The notes beneath the pieces are model-generated. The model did no database searches and was not told the origin of the DNA. It was given only the letters and a program-made list of their open reading frames with translations. The translations under genes and the position numbers were made by a program. From assembly GCF_004193775.1 (NCBI RefSeq), contig NC_041005.1:1676501-1740500 (forward strand): a stretch of DNA of 64,000 nt, in the 5' to 3' direction. The stretch is from Glycine soja (taxonomy: Eukaryota; Streptophyta; Magnoliopsida; Fabales; Fabaceae). Of this stretch, positions 22,474 to 33,510 are shown piece after piece. Every line of letters begins with the position of its first letter. Position 1 is the stretch's first letter.

Positions 22474-25400
22474 CACCCCCGTAGTCGAAACTGGAGGTGA
22501 ACGAATGTTGAGACTATCACGAAAGTCATCAAAGAGTTGCAACGGAAGTCCCTTTGTGAAGATGTCAGCAATCTGAAAACGCGAGGGAATGTGAAGAACG
22601 CGTACTTGACCGCAAGCAACCTTCTCACGCACGAAATGTATATCCATTTCAATATGTTTGGTGCGTTGATGTTGAACAGGATTGTCGGAAAGATAAACTG
22701 CGCTGATGTTGTCACAATATACTAGAGTAGCTTTTGTGACAGGACAACATAGTTCCAAGAGTAAGTTGCGTAACCAACATGATTCAGACACAACATTAGC
22801 GACACCTCTGTATTCGGCTTCAGCACTTGAACGAGACAAGGTATGTTGGCGTTTTGCGGACCATGAGATCAAGTTGTCACCGAGATAAACGCAGTAGCCG
22901 GAGGTAGATCTTCTTGTGTCTGGACAACCGGCCCAATCTGCGTCTGTGTAAGAAATGAGCTTGTCGATGGATGAAGGGTACAGATGGAGGCCGAAATCTA
23001 TGGTACCATTAATGTATCGAATAATGCGTTTCAAGGCAGACATGTGTTGAGTTTTTGGATCATGCATAAATAAACACACCTGCTGAACTGCATATGAGAT
23101 GTCCGGTCGAGTGAACGTCAAGTATTGCAATGCTCCGGCAAGGCTACGATATTCAGTTGGATCATGGTAAGGGTTACCGGATGAACCACTAAGTTTCGCC
23201 TTTGTGTCTACTGGTGTGGAGGATGGTTTGCAGGAAGACATACCTGCTCGTTCGATAATGTATTCTGCATATTTCTTTTGAGAAAGAAAAAGGCCTTCGG
23301 GATGTCGGGTGACAGAAATACCCAGAAAATAACTTAGAGGCCCCAGATCCTTCATGGAGAATTCAGAACTCAGTTGTGCCATAATAGATTCTCTAAGAGT
23401 GTCAGATGATGCAGCAAGAATAATGTCATCCACATACAGAAGAATATAAGCTATGTCATTGCCATGATGATATATAAAAAGAGAGTGGTCTGAAATACTG
23501 TGAGAGAAACCCATTGTAGCTACATAATCAGTGAAGCGCTGGTACCAGGCGCGAGGTGCTTGTTTGAGACCATATAGAGATTTCTTCAATAAACAGACAT
23601 GATCAGGAAATTGAGAATTACGAAATCCAGGAGGTTGATGCATGTATACTGTTTCATGAAGGTTCCCATGCAAGAAAGCATTTTTAACATCTAATTGATG
23701 AAGACACCATGATTTTGATAATGCAACACTTAGAACCGTTCGAATGGTAGCCGGTTTGACCACCGGGCTGAATGTGTCACCACAATCAACACCCGTTTGT
23801 TGATTTGCACCATTACCTACAAGGCGAGCTTTGTATCTTTCAAAGGATCCGTCAGATTTCTTTTTATGCCTGAAAATCCACAAACTCCGAATAACATTAG
23901 CATTAGACGGACGAGGAACTAAGTCCCACGTCTTATTTTCAATAAGAGCATCATATTCGTCTTTCATGGCCATTTTCCAATTTTGATCATTTAATGCATC
24001 AATGGGATTTGTAGGTAGAGGGGATATGGAGGTTGAGGTTGATGTATGGAGATTGAAGAGTTTGCGAGGTTTGACAATACCGTGTTGGGCTCTGGTTGTC
24101 ATTTGAGGGGAGAGGGGCGGTTTTTGTTGTGAAGGTGGAGGAGTCGGGGATGGGGATGATATGATAGTTGGTAATGATGGGTTTGGAGGTGATGTTATGA
24201 ATGGGGCTGATGCTGTGGTTGGTGAGGTGTGATTGTGGGAGGGTGACGGAGGCGAATTAAAAGAAGATGGTGATGGTTGATAAATGTTTGTTTGAACTGG
24301 TGTAGTTAGGGGTGGAGTACGATTTTGATGGTTAGAGGGTGGAGCACTATAGGAATAGGATGGAAGGAAGGGTGTGTCGTCATCCAGAAAATTATAGCCA
24401 ACCGTTGTAGGGACATTTAGATTAGAAAATGGAAGCTTAGTTTCATCAAAAATGACATGCCGGGAAATAAATATTTTACGGCTAGATAAATCATAGCATT
24501 TGTATCCTCTATGATTTGAGGGATATCCTAAGAAGACACAAGGTGTGGACCGAGCTTGTAACTTATTCCTAGATGATGAAGGGATGAGAGGATAGCAAAG
24601 ACATCCAAAGACACGAAGGTGAGTATAGGCCGGATCTTTTTGGTAGAGTATTTTAGTGGGTGATTGGAGGGAAAGCTTTTTATTTGGAAGGATATTATGT
24701 AGGTAAGTGGCCATGTGTAGTGCATGATGCCACATTGATGGAGGTAAAGAGGCATGGGCAAGAAGGGTACGGATGATGTTGTTTATGGTACGAATTTTTC
24801 TTTCGGCTTTTCCATTTTGTGAGGAGGTGTGAGGACACGAAAATCTAAAGGACATTCCATTGTTTTTACAAAATTTATGAAACATAGAGTTATCATATTC
24901 TTTACCGTTGTCACATTGGAAACATTTAATCTTTCTTTCAAATTGTGTTTCAATGTGAGTTCTAAATTGAAGAAAAACGGAATGAACCTGAGATTTTGTA
25001 TGAATTGGAAAAGTCCATAAGAAATTTGTGTAATCGTCAAGAAACAACACATAGTAACGATGACCCTCTGAACTGAGAATTGGTGAAGTCCAGAGGTCAC
25101 TGTGCACAATATCAAAAGGCATAAAAGTATGAGACACAGAGCTATAAAAGGGCAATTTTATGTGTTTTCCAAGAGGGCATGAATTACAAAAATAATTGTG
25201 CGGAGACTTATTACATTGGAGAAAGTTGTCTCGGTGCAGAGAACTTAAGATAGTAGCTCCTGGATGTCCTAAACGGTTGTGCCATAATTCCGTGGATAAC
25301 GCGGCAAAGGTGGATGGTGGCAAGGTTGTATTAGGTGGTCTTGTGGCAATGGGATAGAGGTCACCAGAACTGTTACATCTCATTAACAGTATTCCTGTCT

Positions 25401-26745
25401 GAAAATCCTTCACAGAAAAACCAAAAGGATCAAATTCAACTGACACATCATTATCTATGGTAAATTTACGAACAGAGATAAGATTTTTTATGAGTTTTGG
25501 TGCATGTAAAACATTAGGTAATTTTAGAGGATGAAGGGAATTTGGTAATGATGCATGTCCACAACCAATTACAGGAATATTTTGACCACTACCGACAGTA
25601 ATATTATTACTCAGATTGAAGTAGGACATGAGATTACCTCCGTTAGCCGTCATATGCGAGGTTGCTCCGGTGTCCATGTACCACTGATCATCAGGAGTAG
25701 AAAGTGAGAGAGTATGCATGGCAGCTTGAATATCCGTTGGAGCATATGAGGAGGTTGGCGCTGCATTGGCGACATGAGCTTGGTGAGACGGCTTGGGCCC
25801 AAGGATGCCGGGTTGTTCCTTTGGATTTCTTGCTGTGGGATACGGACAAGGTGGTGTAGCCCATGGTTGCCATGGCGGGGAGCTCCACTGCTGATATTGA
25901 TTTGGGTACGGCGGATAAGCCCACTGCTGATGCGGGTAGTATGGTGAAGGCCACTGCTGTTGCGGAGCACGACCGCCGCCACGTCCATTGTTTCTCCCTC
26001 GGCCTCGTCCACGCTGTCCTCTGCCATGGCTTCGGCCACCACGATTGTGGTTACCGTTGTTGCCGCGGTTAGGACGGGATGTCGATGAATCAACTGGTGC
26101 GTCATTGTGGGATGCCATGAAAGATGAATTTTCGACTGAGTTTGACACCTTTTTCTGCAGTGCTGTTTCTTCCAAAATGATCATGGAACGAGCTTTATAG
26201 AACTGAGGAAGTGAATCAGCATGACGAATTTGGGATCCCACAGCAGCATATGCATCGGTTAGTCCCGAAATGAGTTGAAGAACTAAACGTTCATTTGATA
26301 TAGGGGCACCAACATTAGCTAGTTGATCAGAGAGAGACTTGAGATGCTGACAGTAGGAGGAAGCATCAGAGAATTGCTCCATATGAGTTCGCGAAAATTC
26401 TTGCTCTAGGTAGAGAGCCCTAGAATTCTTGTTATCATAAAAGATGTCGAATAAGCGATTCCACGCGGTTGCAGCGGTGGAATTATGTTCGATGATAGTG
26501 TTGAGAAGATCATCGGAGATTGTTCCATATATCCACTGCAAAACGACGGCGTCGAGACGAAGCCATAACTGTGGATTGGTAGTTTTGAGAGAGGGATCTG
26601 CGGCTGGTTTAGAGGGAATGATATGGTCAATCACTTGAAAAACTCGAGCATGAATTTTGAAAAGTTCGGACCACGTGTTACACGTGCCTTTTTCAATGCT
26701 CAGAGTAATCTTAATGAAGTCGGAAGAATCAGCAGAGGTAGTCAT
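22468..26745 (-). CDS. Copia gag-pol polyprotein
   Basis: A single 1425-residue frame from the ATG at 26745. The frame is also open further upstream into the 5' LTR (to 26910), but that part is leader. Domains in order: a Gag-like region to about residue 215; an Arg/Gly-rich stretch at about 225-265, where a CCHC zinc knuckle is usual and none is seen; protease with YMDTGATSHM near 357; an HHCC integrase zinc finger (HNRLGH ... CNSC); the integrase core with acidic residues in HSDLW (near 550), CDNGKEY (near 613) and NGKAERK (near 646); reverse transcriptase with YVDDI near 1105; RNase H with YTDADWAG near 1267 and SSAEAEYRG. All catalytic motifs are present and there is no internal stop. The stop codon TAG lies inside the 3' LTR, so the C-terminus is encoded across the G-run. 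The encoded enzymes copy and integrate the element's RNA through cytoplasmic virus-like particles. Confidence 0.97.
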   Translation of the reverse strand: MTTSADSSDFIKITLSIEKGTCNTWSELFKIHARVFQVIDHIIPSKPAADPSLKTTNPQLWLRLDAVVLQWIYGTISDDLLNTIIEHNSTAATAWNRLFDIFYDNKNSRALYLEQEFSRTHMEQFSDASSYCQHLKSLSDQLANVGAPISNERLVLQLISGLTDAYAAVGSQIRHADSLPQFYKARSMIILEETALQKKVSNSVENSSFMASHNDAPVDSSTSRPNRGNNGNHNRGGRSHGRGQRGRGRGRNNGRGGGRAPQQQWPSPYYPHQQWAYPPYPNQYQQWSSPPWQPWATPPCPYPTARNPKEQPGILGPKPSHQAHVANAAPTSSYAPTDIQAAMHTLSLSTPDDQWYMDTGATSHMTANGGNLMSYFNLSNNITVGSGQNIPVIGCGHASLPNSLHPLKLPNVLHAPKLIKNLISVRKFTIDNDVSVEFDPFGFSVKDFQTGILLMRCNSSGDLYPIATRPPNTTLPPSTFAALSTELWHNRLGHPGATILSSLHRDNFLQCNKSPHNYFCNSCPLGKHIKLPFYSSVSHTFMPFDIVHSDLWTSPILSSEGHRYYVLFLDDYTNFLWTFPIHTKSQVHSVFLQFRTHIETQFERKIKCFQCDNGKEYDNSMFHKFCKNNGMSFRFSCPHTSSQNGKAERKIRTINNIIRTLLAHASLPPSMWHHALHMATYLHNILPNKKLSLQSPTKILYQKDPAYTHLRVFGCLCYPLIPSSSRNKLQARSTPCVFLGYPSNHRGYKCYDLSSRKIFISRHVIFDETKLPFSNLNVPTTVGYNFLDDDTPFLPSYSYSAPPSNHQNRTPPLTTPVQTNIYQPSPSSFNSPPSPSHNHTSPTTASAPFITSPPNPSLPTIISSPSPTPPPSQQKPPLSPQMTTRAQHGIVKPRKLFNLHTSTSTSISPLPTNPIDALNDQNWKMAMKDEYDALIENKTWDLVPRPSNANVIRSLWIFRHKKKSDGSFERYKARLVGNGANQQTGVDCGDTFSPVVKPATIRTVLSVALSKSWCLHQLDVKNAFLHGNLHETVYMHQPPGFRNSQFPDHVCLLKKSLYGLKQAPRAWYQRFTDYVATMGFSHSISDHSLFIYHHGNDIAYILLYVDDIILAASSDTLRESIMAQLSSEFSMKDLGPLSYFLGISVTRHPEGLFLSQKKYAEYIIERAGMSSCKPSSTPVDTKAKLSGSSGNPYHDPTEYRSLAGALQYLTFTRPDISYAVQQVCLFMHDPKTQHMSALKRIIRYINGTIDFGLHLYPSSIDKLISYTDADWAGCPDTRRSTSGYCVYLGDNLISWSAKRQHTLSRSSAEAEYRGVANVVSESCWLRNLLLELCCPVTKATLVYCDNISAVYLSDNPVQHQRTKHIEMDIHFVREKVACGQVRVLHIPSRFQIADIFTKGLPLQLFDDFRDSLNIRSPPVSTTGVY
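22474..22482 (-). other. Polypurine-type G-run before the 3' LTR
   Basis: On the element strand ACGGGGGTG abuts TATTAG of the 3' LTR, in the position of the plus-strand primer. It is short for a polypurine tract and is also translated as the last codons of the polyprotein. Confidence 0.55.
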
Positions 26746-26830
26746 GGCTGTTTTGCAGTGGTTGAAGAGAGAAAAGAGAATGAAAGATAGGAAGAGAGAA
26801 GGGTGGCAGCTAGTTTTAGGGTTTGGGATA

Positions 26831-26847
26831 AAACCAAGTCTGATACA
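26831..26847 (-). other. tRNA primer-binding-like site
   Basis: Directly after the 5' LTR the element strand reads TGTATCAGACTTGGTTT. This resembles the complement of the 3' end of plant initiator methionine tRNA (TGGTATCAGAGC...), with TATCAGA in common and a one-base difference in position. It is the usual primer for copia elements. Confidence 0.65.
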
Positions 26848-27068
26848 TGTAAGATAATTTAGGCCGTGTCTTTTCCATTGATCTGATAGTCTTTTATATG
26901 CACAATACAATTATGTGGTTATGATTCTAATAATCATTGGTTATGATTCTAATAATCATTGTAGTTAATACTATTATGTGGTTATGATTCTAATAATCAT
27001 TGGTTATGATTCTAATAATCATTGTAGTTAATACTAATAATAATGTTTCTATATTTACATATCTAATA
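26848..27068 (-). repeat. 5' LTR of the copia element
   Basis: Identical over 221 bp to the left LTR. Its outer end reads TATTAG next to the target duplication and lacks the leading TG seen at the inner border of the 3' LTR. It contains the same four-copy U3 repeats followed by a TATA-like box. Confidence 0.95.
26891..26899 (-). promoter_or_regulatory. LTR TATA-like box
   Basis: ATATAAAAG on the element strand lies downstream of the U3 repeats and about 45 bases from the LTR end. This is a plausible core promoter for element transcription. Confidence 0.55.
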
Positions 27069-27073
27069 CTAAA
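27069..27073. repeat. Copia target-site duplication, right copy
   Basis: CTAAA, matching 22248-22252. Confidence 0.75.
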
Positions 27074-29905
27074 GACTCACTTACCGTTTGCATTCATAAT
27101 TAATTTGGCTTATTTTGTGGATGAGGTCGCGGATCCTTTGCAGTTAAAGATGTCTCCGGAAATATTTAGGTTTTTTATATGTAAAGTCATGATTGTATGT
27201 GGTTGTAAAGTCCCTGCAGAGTATCCGATCGGATGAAATGTGCAAAGGAACTTAGCATTTGATACATAGTCTCGCCCATTTCACCTCAAAATTAGTTAAT
27301 AAAGATGAACACGTACTCCGTCAACGAACATCGTCTATTACTTCACTGCTTGGTGGTGTCATCTACGTAAGTAAATGGATGATATGCCTACGCATGTTCA
27401 CGCGATGATGTATGTGAAGTGCCCAGCACACATTTTTTATTTGCATCTAGTGCTAATACAAGCGTATTATTTGTCATGGTTCACAGAGTTGACCCTCGTT
27501 TTGGACTTAAATTGGATTGGGATTAAAAAAAAAAATGGATTCATCCCATTACTTGTGTTTGGACTTTGGAGTAACTATTGTTTGTTTAAGACTTTATTAT
27601 TTTTAATTGCTAAATGACCTTTAGGATTACTTTTGTTGTCCGTTCATTTATATTGTATACTATTCATGTTTTATATTTTAGAAAATGAAAATAAATTTCT
27701 GAAATATTTTAGGATTGTAAAATTTAAAATAGATTAAAATTAAATTCTAATTCAATTATGATGTAATTTAATGTTTTTCTATGCTTTTTTAATGTATGTT
27801 TGATGACAGTTTTCACTTTTTTCTTGGTTCACAATGAAAAGTATAAAGATATTGGTACTCTGGAAATAATGACATTGAAGCAAACACTTTTTGTAATTTA
27901 TTTTTTTTTCCCAATTATGACACCCAACTTTATCACGTTTTTGTACATAACATTTTCGTATGAAAAAATAGTTTTCTTAAAATAATAATTATTGGCAAAA
28001 AAAATGAAAAAAAGGTTAAAAAATATTTATTTAATGTCCCAAGGCTTAAACTGTTTCGTAGGAGTTTTACACTTTTTTTTCTCAGATGTCTCCTCCTTTG
28101 GAGACAATTATGTTGGAGGCATGATCAGACCCTAGAGTTTTACACTTATGATTATTGATTACAAAACCCTTTTTATAATTTTTTTAAAAGATTTTTTTTT
28201 TATCAGATCTCCAAATTGTTTGAATCGTCCAAACATTCACTTGCAAGAAGTGGCAAGATGTTTACTCAAACTATATATATGATAAGGATAGAATTTGAAT
28301 TATTTAAAAAAACAATAATAAAATTAAAGTACCGTTAAACAACTTATATGGGAGGATATCATCAATATATGTGAATATTCACATATTGTTGCAAATTAAT
28401 TGAAAAGTGTTATATGGTGCAAAACAGTTATTTATTTATTCTATTTATTATTATTATTATTTGCACCGAAAGTATTTCTAAATAAAGATTCGCATCATAA
28501 AAAGTATGTGAATTTTATATTTCTTAATAATAAATTATTTTGCTTCGGTAATTTTTTTAATAATTTTACTTTCTATTACCCATTAAAAATATTTTTTTGC
28601 ATTAAATATATAATTTGATACAATTAATATATCTTTATCATAATTTTTTATATTTTATTTATTAATTTCTAATTCATTATAAAAACACTCAGCAAACTAA
28701 TCCAATACAGATTTCAAGAAAAGGAGTTCCTGATGATATAAGTTATACAGTCAAAATTTTCGAATGTTTTTCGCACAGAATATCCCTTCGTACTCCGACA
28801 AGCATTTTGGTCTTTGGAATGTAAATACTCATGTCGGAAAGAGTCAGAAATAAACAAAAAAAGGTAAAAAAAAAATGAATAATATTATTTCCAGGATTTT
28901 TTTTTTTTCAACAATGTTCATAATTAAGAGAAAAATAGAAAAAAAAATATAATGTGATAAGTAAAGTTTTCTAAAAAAATTACGAAAGTTAGAAAAATTG
29001 GAAAGCCGGTGAATACTGAATTATATCTTGATTGTAGTTGCCTATGCGTCCAATGTGAACTTCATTGTCGCTCGCTTTGCTTGACGGTGCCGACCAGTCA
29101 TCACTAGATTAAATCAAGTAATGATCATTTCGATAGGTTTTCAGTATTTTATTTCACAAATGAGACAATATATATCCAACCACCAATACTGTGATTTTAG
29201 ATGCACATAATATAGATGACACATTGTGTATTTTATTTTTATTTTTATCCATAAATATCAATTATTAGTTTATTATTACTTTTTGTTTGAAGGAGGGATC
29301 AAACTCACATAGTTTTTTCTCCTTTTTTTTTTTTTTTAACCATCCAATCCATCAAACCAATCTTATATGTATTCACGTTGTGTATTCTCTAATTAAATCA
29401 ACGGTGATATTGCCAATTAAGCTTGTGACTTCTAGCACCATAATACAGTCGTGACAATCTGTATTAGTAGTCAAAATGGGACATGTGGATATTACTCATT
29501 AATTATGACATTGCCAAGCATTTGCATGTGACCATCAGTGACATTTGCTCCATTGCATAAAAATATTACCTGTCATTTTATCCGCAAATAGCTGCAAACC
29601 AAGAAGTCAAATGAAACGATGGAACTAAAATTGGGAAAAAGATTGAGAAGGAAAATAAGAAAAGACAGGACCAGATGGGGATGTGCAATGAATCGTTGGA
29701 TTTGTTTGGATGCATTCACGGCTCTTGTGCATGTGAGCAAGAAGGGAGGTGTCAGACGAGAGAACGTGGGAATAATTGAATGGCATCTAGAACTGTACCG
29801 ATATGCACACACAAATATAATGCAAGTAAATGATTTTTTTTTTCTCAGTTCTTTCTTGTTGCGGCATTCACATGTGGCATCGTTGCCTTAGCGACTCTGA
29901 TCCCT
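27074..29905. other. AT-rich intergenic region
   Basis: No gene, RNA gene or clear transposon border was recognised. The last few hundred bases form the expansin promoter region. Short open frames on both strands lack recognisable domains. Confidence 0.6.
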
Positions 29906-29913
29906 TATTTAAA
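29906..29913 (+). promoter_or_regulatory. TATA-like box of the expansin gene
   Basis: TATTTAAA stands 106 bases before the ATG, in a context shifting from mixed to AT-rich sequence, and no better TATA candidate lies nearer. Positional inference only. Confidence 0.4.
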
Positions 29914-30018
29914 CACTAACTCCGTGCTTAATACAAATTCTCTCATCACATCCTTTCTTTTTCACTCGGGGCCATTGACTTGAGCATATTCAGTGCGTCG
30001 TAAAGCAAAAAGATACTA

Positions 30019-31535
30019 ATGGCTAAAGTCATGTTTGGTTTGGTCTGCAGCTTCCTCGTATTATGCTGTTTCACAATCAACACTAGCGCCTTCTCACCTT
30101 CTGGATGGACCAATGCCCATGCCACTTTTTATGGAGGTAGCGATGCCTCGGGGACCATGGGTTAGTCATAGTACTAGTAACCTTTAACGTTAACTAATTA
30201 AGTAGTTTATTTTTCTATATTTTAATTCCCTTACGATCCCTGTAAAATATATCATGGTACTCGCATGATTGAGTGTAGAATGCACTAATTATTATATTTG
30301 ATAAAAAAAAATATGTTTTTGACATGTCACTCAACGACAACAAAGTAAGAGAATTTAAAGTTTTTTCCCTTTTGCATGAGTGCAGGAGGAGCTTGTGGGT
30401 ATGGGAATCTGTATTCGACAGGGTACGGAACTGATACAGCGGCATTAAGTACTGCCATATTTAACGATGGAGCTTCATGTGGGGAGTGTTACAAAATCAT
30501 ATGCGATTATCAAACAGATCCCAGATGGTGCTTGAAAGGAGCATCAGTAACCATAACTGCCACAAACTTCTGCCCTCCCAATTTTGCTCTTCCCAACAAC
30601 AACGGAGGATGGTGCAACCCACCTCTCAAACATTTCGACATGGCTCAACCCGCATGGGAAAAGATTGGTATCTATCGAGGAGGGATCGTGCCAGTGTTGT
30701 TCCAAAGGTTTGAACTCTATTCAATATCTGTCTTATAATACTACCTTTAAAACTAGACGGAGGGGTGCATGTATCTTTTCTAACAGACAGACATTCTATT
30801 GATTAAAATTTATTAAATTATAAGAGGTAGTGTCAAAAAGTAAGTTAATTCTAATTTAATCTTAAAAAATTGGTATTAGGATTGTTTTCTATTTATGTAG
30901 TCTATGTCGACATTATTTTAACAATGTGAGATTTAAATATGTTTTGTCTTTGTTTATATTACATATGTGAAACTTTTAACCTATTTTTTTATCTAGGGTG
31001 ACTATAATTTAGATTCTGTTTCTAATATGTAATTAAATAAAATATGAGATGAAAAAAATTTAAGATTTTTAATAAATTTCAATCAACAATATAATGTGGT
31101 AAAAATAGTATGTTAGAGATATAGAACTGGAAATGTGTTGCTATGATTTTCTCAATTAGATATAGACATGAATATAAGGTGAGCATTTTTTGTAGGTGGC
31201 AAATGAATTAACGTTGTCTTGCTTGCAGGGTTCCATGCGTGAAGAAGGGAGGGATTAGGTTCAGTGTGAATGGGAGAGACTACTTTGAGCTTGTATTGAT
31301 CAGCAACGTGGGAGGGGCTGGATCTATTCAATCTGTGTCTATCAAAGGCTCAAAAACTGGATGGATGACTATGTCAAGAAACTGGGGAGCTAATTGGCAA
31401 TCCAATGCGTATTTGAATGGTCAATCTTTGTCCTTCAGGGTCACAACCACCGATGGTGTAACTAGGTTTTTCCAAGACGTTGTTCCATCAAATTGGGCTT
31501 TTGGCCAGACTTTCCCTACTAGTGTCCAGTTTTAA
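30019..31535 (+). CDS. Alpha-expansin
   Basis: Three exons: 30019-30160, 30386-30707, 31229-31535, giving 256 residues, normal for alpha-expansins. Expansins loosen plant cell walls at acid pH without hydrolysing polymers and act in the apoplast. Visible are a signal peptide (about residues 1-24, [17 protein letters not shown]), the N-terminal six-stranded barrel domain with its cysteines, [20 protein letters not shown] at the start, and the HFD motif ([10 protein letters not shown]) of the catalytic-like site. The C-terminal carbohydrate-binding (CBM63-like) domain has tryptophans in [16 protein letters not shown] and ends [11 protein letters not shown]. The exon borders, after ATMG and at QR/VPC, are those common in this family. 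The frame is intact and the gene is probably functional. Which expansin subgroup it belongs to was not determined. Confidence 0.96.
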
Positions 31536-33005
31536 GGGCCCAAAACAACTATTGAGTTGTGGGTTTTGGACTTTCTCATGGACGAAACGGCAGTGGCGTG
31601 CTTATTATTTTACTGGGAGCAGCCCGCCACCTATCTACTCTGCTTTTGAATTGGGTAAATATAGTGAGACCGAACCCATGAACTTGATGTCCTTAATGAA
31701 GGAGCCCAAAGTGGCATTGCATTTACGTGAATTATTATTTTATAAGGAATTATATGTCAGCTGTAAGCCACGTAAAAGTAAACATATTCAGAGTTTGAAT
31801 CATACCATACTATAAAATGTTGTTATGCGAACACTTTTGTTGAGTTTTTAGTACAGCTGTATTGCGGGAATTGGGACCACACTAATTCCCTGAAATCGTT
31901 GTTTCTGCATACCAGACTATTAGGTCGTCAGTTGCATCACACACTTAAAAAAGCACAATAGTTTTTTATTTGAATTTTCTCTTGAAAACGAGATTGCTTT
32001 ATTATTTAAGTAAAAAAATGTCACCAAGACTATTTTTTTTATAAAATATTTTATGAATTTAATGGTCATGTAAAACAGTTTATATTATCATTTAGATATA
32101 AATTATCATTTGTGTGATTTTAAATATAATTATTATAAAATTAATAAATTTATCATTTATAATGTTTTGTGTGTTGGAAAATAAAATAAAAAAGGAAAGA
32201 AAATAAATACGAAGAAGATGCATAATCTTGAATTAAATAACAAAATAACAGTAGTAAAATAAATTTAATTGACAACATGAATAATGCATTATGACATACA
32301 ATAAGCACAAGGAAAAAAAATTAGGGAAAGAAAAATTTAGCGTGGGTTTAAGTGCGTAAACGTGATCTTTAGAGAGAAAACGCCCCAATGCATTGGTAGA
32401 AAAATTTGATTGCCCTCCTCTCCCAAGCGACAACTCGTTGATTCGGATCGTGTGCAACGAAAGGATCCCCGAACCTTTTGAACAATCATGCTCTTACTCT
32501 CAAGAAATAAGTTTTTACAAGAGAAGAGATATAAAATTTTAGGGAGAAAGGAACGAGACTGTAACTCTGTCGGTATTCTCTCTCTAGAGAGGAAGAGATA
32601 TAAGCATTTATGCAACAACAGAATGATACATGACTGTTGGAAAATATGATCGTTAGATAACAATTTAGAGGTATCAAAACAACCCTAACAAATTGTTGAC
32701 TCGTTACAACAAAATCTTAAGAAAATCTAAAATAAATATTTTATTTTATAAAATAGAATTAATATAATTAATATATATTCATAAATTTTAAATTAAAACA
32801 CAAATATTTATCAACATGTTGGGATGATATGGTAAGATTATCATGTATTATTTTTTTTCATATTTTATTATTATTTTAAATTTATCAAAAATTATATCAA
32901 TTTCATTTTATAAATTTCACTTCATGATTTTTAATAAAGTTTAATCTAACAATAATATTTTTTATTAAATTAGTAAATGTATCATTAACACTTATAAAAA
33001 ATAAA

Positions 33006-33063
<58 letters not shown>

Positions 33064-33510
33064 GATACATTATATATTGGTGTAAACATTCTACACTGTG
33101 AACACTCAAAAAAATTAGAAAATACTTATGACTTTACAAGTAATAATTATTGTGTGTATGTTTAGCAAACAATTTTATTGGACTTTTAGTTTTTTATGAG
33201 TGGAAAATTTTATTTGATCTTATTAATCATTTGGATCATAAAATACATCGAACAGTTTAAACTCATCCATGCAATTCTATAGTACAATACCATTTACGAC
33301 AGTCATAGAAGTAAGGAAATGATAGAAATAGTGCGCCAAACTAAGACATGAATATAAATTACCGATTGATATTCCATTGTAGAACCAAATTGATACCACA
33401 CCAAAACTAGAACTAAAATTGAGGAATACATGAATTATAAACAACAAAACAACAATTAAATTCATGTGACTGCATCAATTTTATTATAGGCCACGAACCT
33501 AAAATTATAA
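31536..33510. other. Intergenic region downstream of the expansin gene
   Basis: It contains the expansin 3' flank, AT-rich sequence and an AT dinucleotide microsatellite at 33.0 kb. A less AT-rich block at about 32335-32660 has overlapping minus-strand frames without recognisable domains. Confidence 0.55.
33008..33059. repeat. AT dinucleotide microsatellite
   Basis: About 26 uninterrupted AT units. It forms an artefactual Tyr-Ile repeat frame on the minus strand that should not be called a gene. Confidence 0.95.

Larger units (their letters stand above)
22253..27068 (-). mobile_element. Complete Ty1/copia LTR retrotransposon
   Basis: A 4816-bp element on the minus strand: 5' LTR at the right end, 3' LTR at the left, and one long gag-pol frame between them. 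The two 221-bp LTRs are identical base for base, the polyprotein frame is uninterrupted, and CTAAA flanks both ends, so insertion was recent on an evolutionary scale. Protease, integrase, reverse transcriptase and RNase H occur in the order typical of copia (integrase before reverse transcriptase). A tRNA primer-binding-like site follows the 5' LTR and a short G-run precedes the 3' LTR. It sits in the gap between RPN3 and the expansin gene and interrupts no recognised gene. Such an element could still be mobile, but the sequence alone does not show activity. Confidence 0.97.

Noticed and set aside
25650..26105. Second long minus-strand frame inside the copia element
   Set aside because: It is a shadow of the RG- and Pro-rich part of gag in another frame; biased codons keep it open.
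32233..32677. Three overlapping minus-strand frames after the expansin gene
   Set aside because: None resembles a protein family, and overlap in several frames suggests chance openness.
32903..33109. Open frame with a Tyr-Ile repeat
   Set aside because: It is produced by the AT dinucleotide microsatellite.
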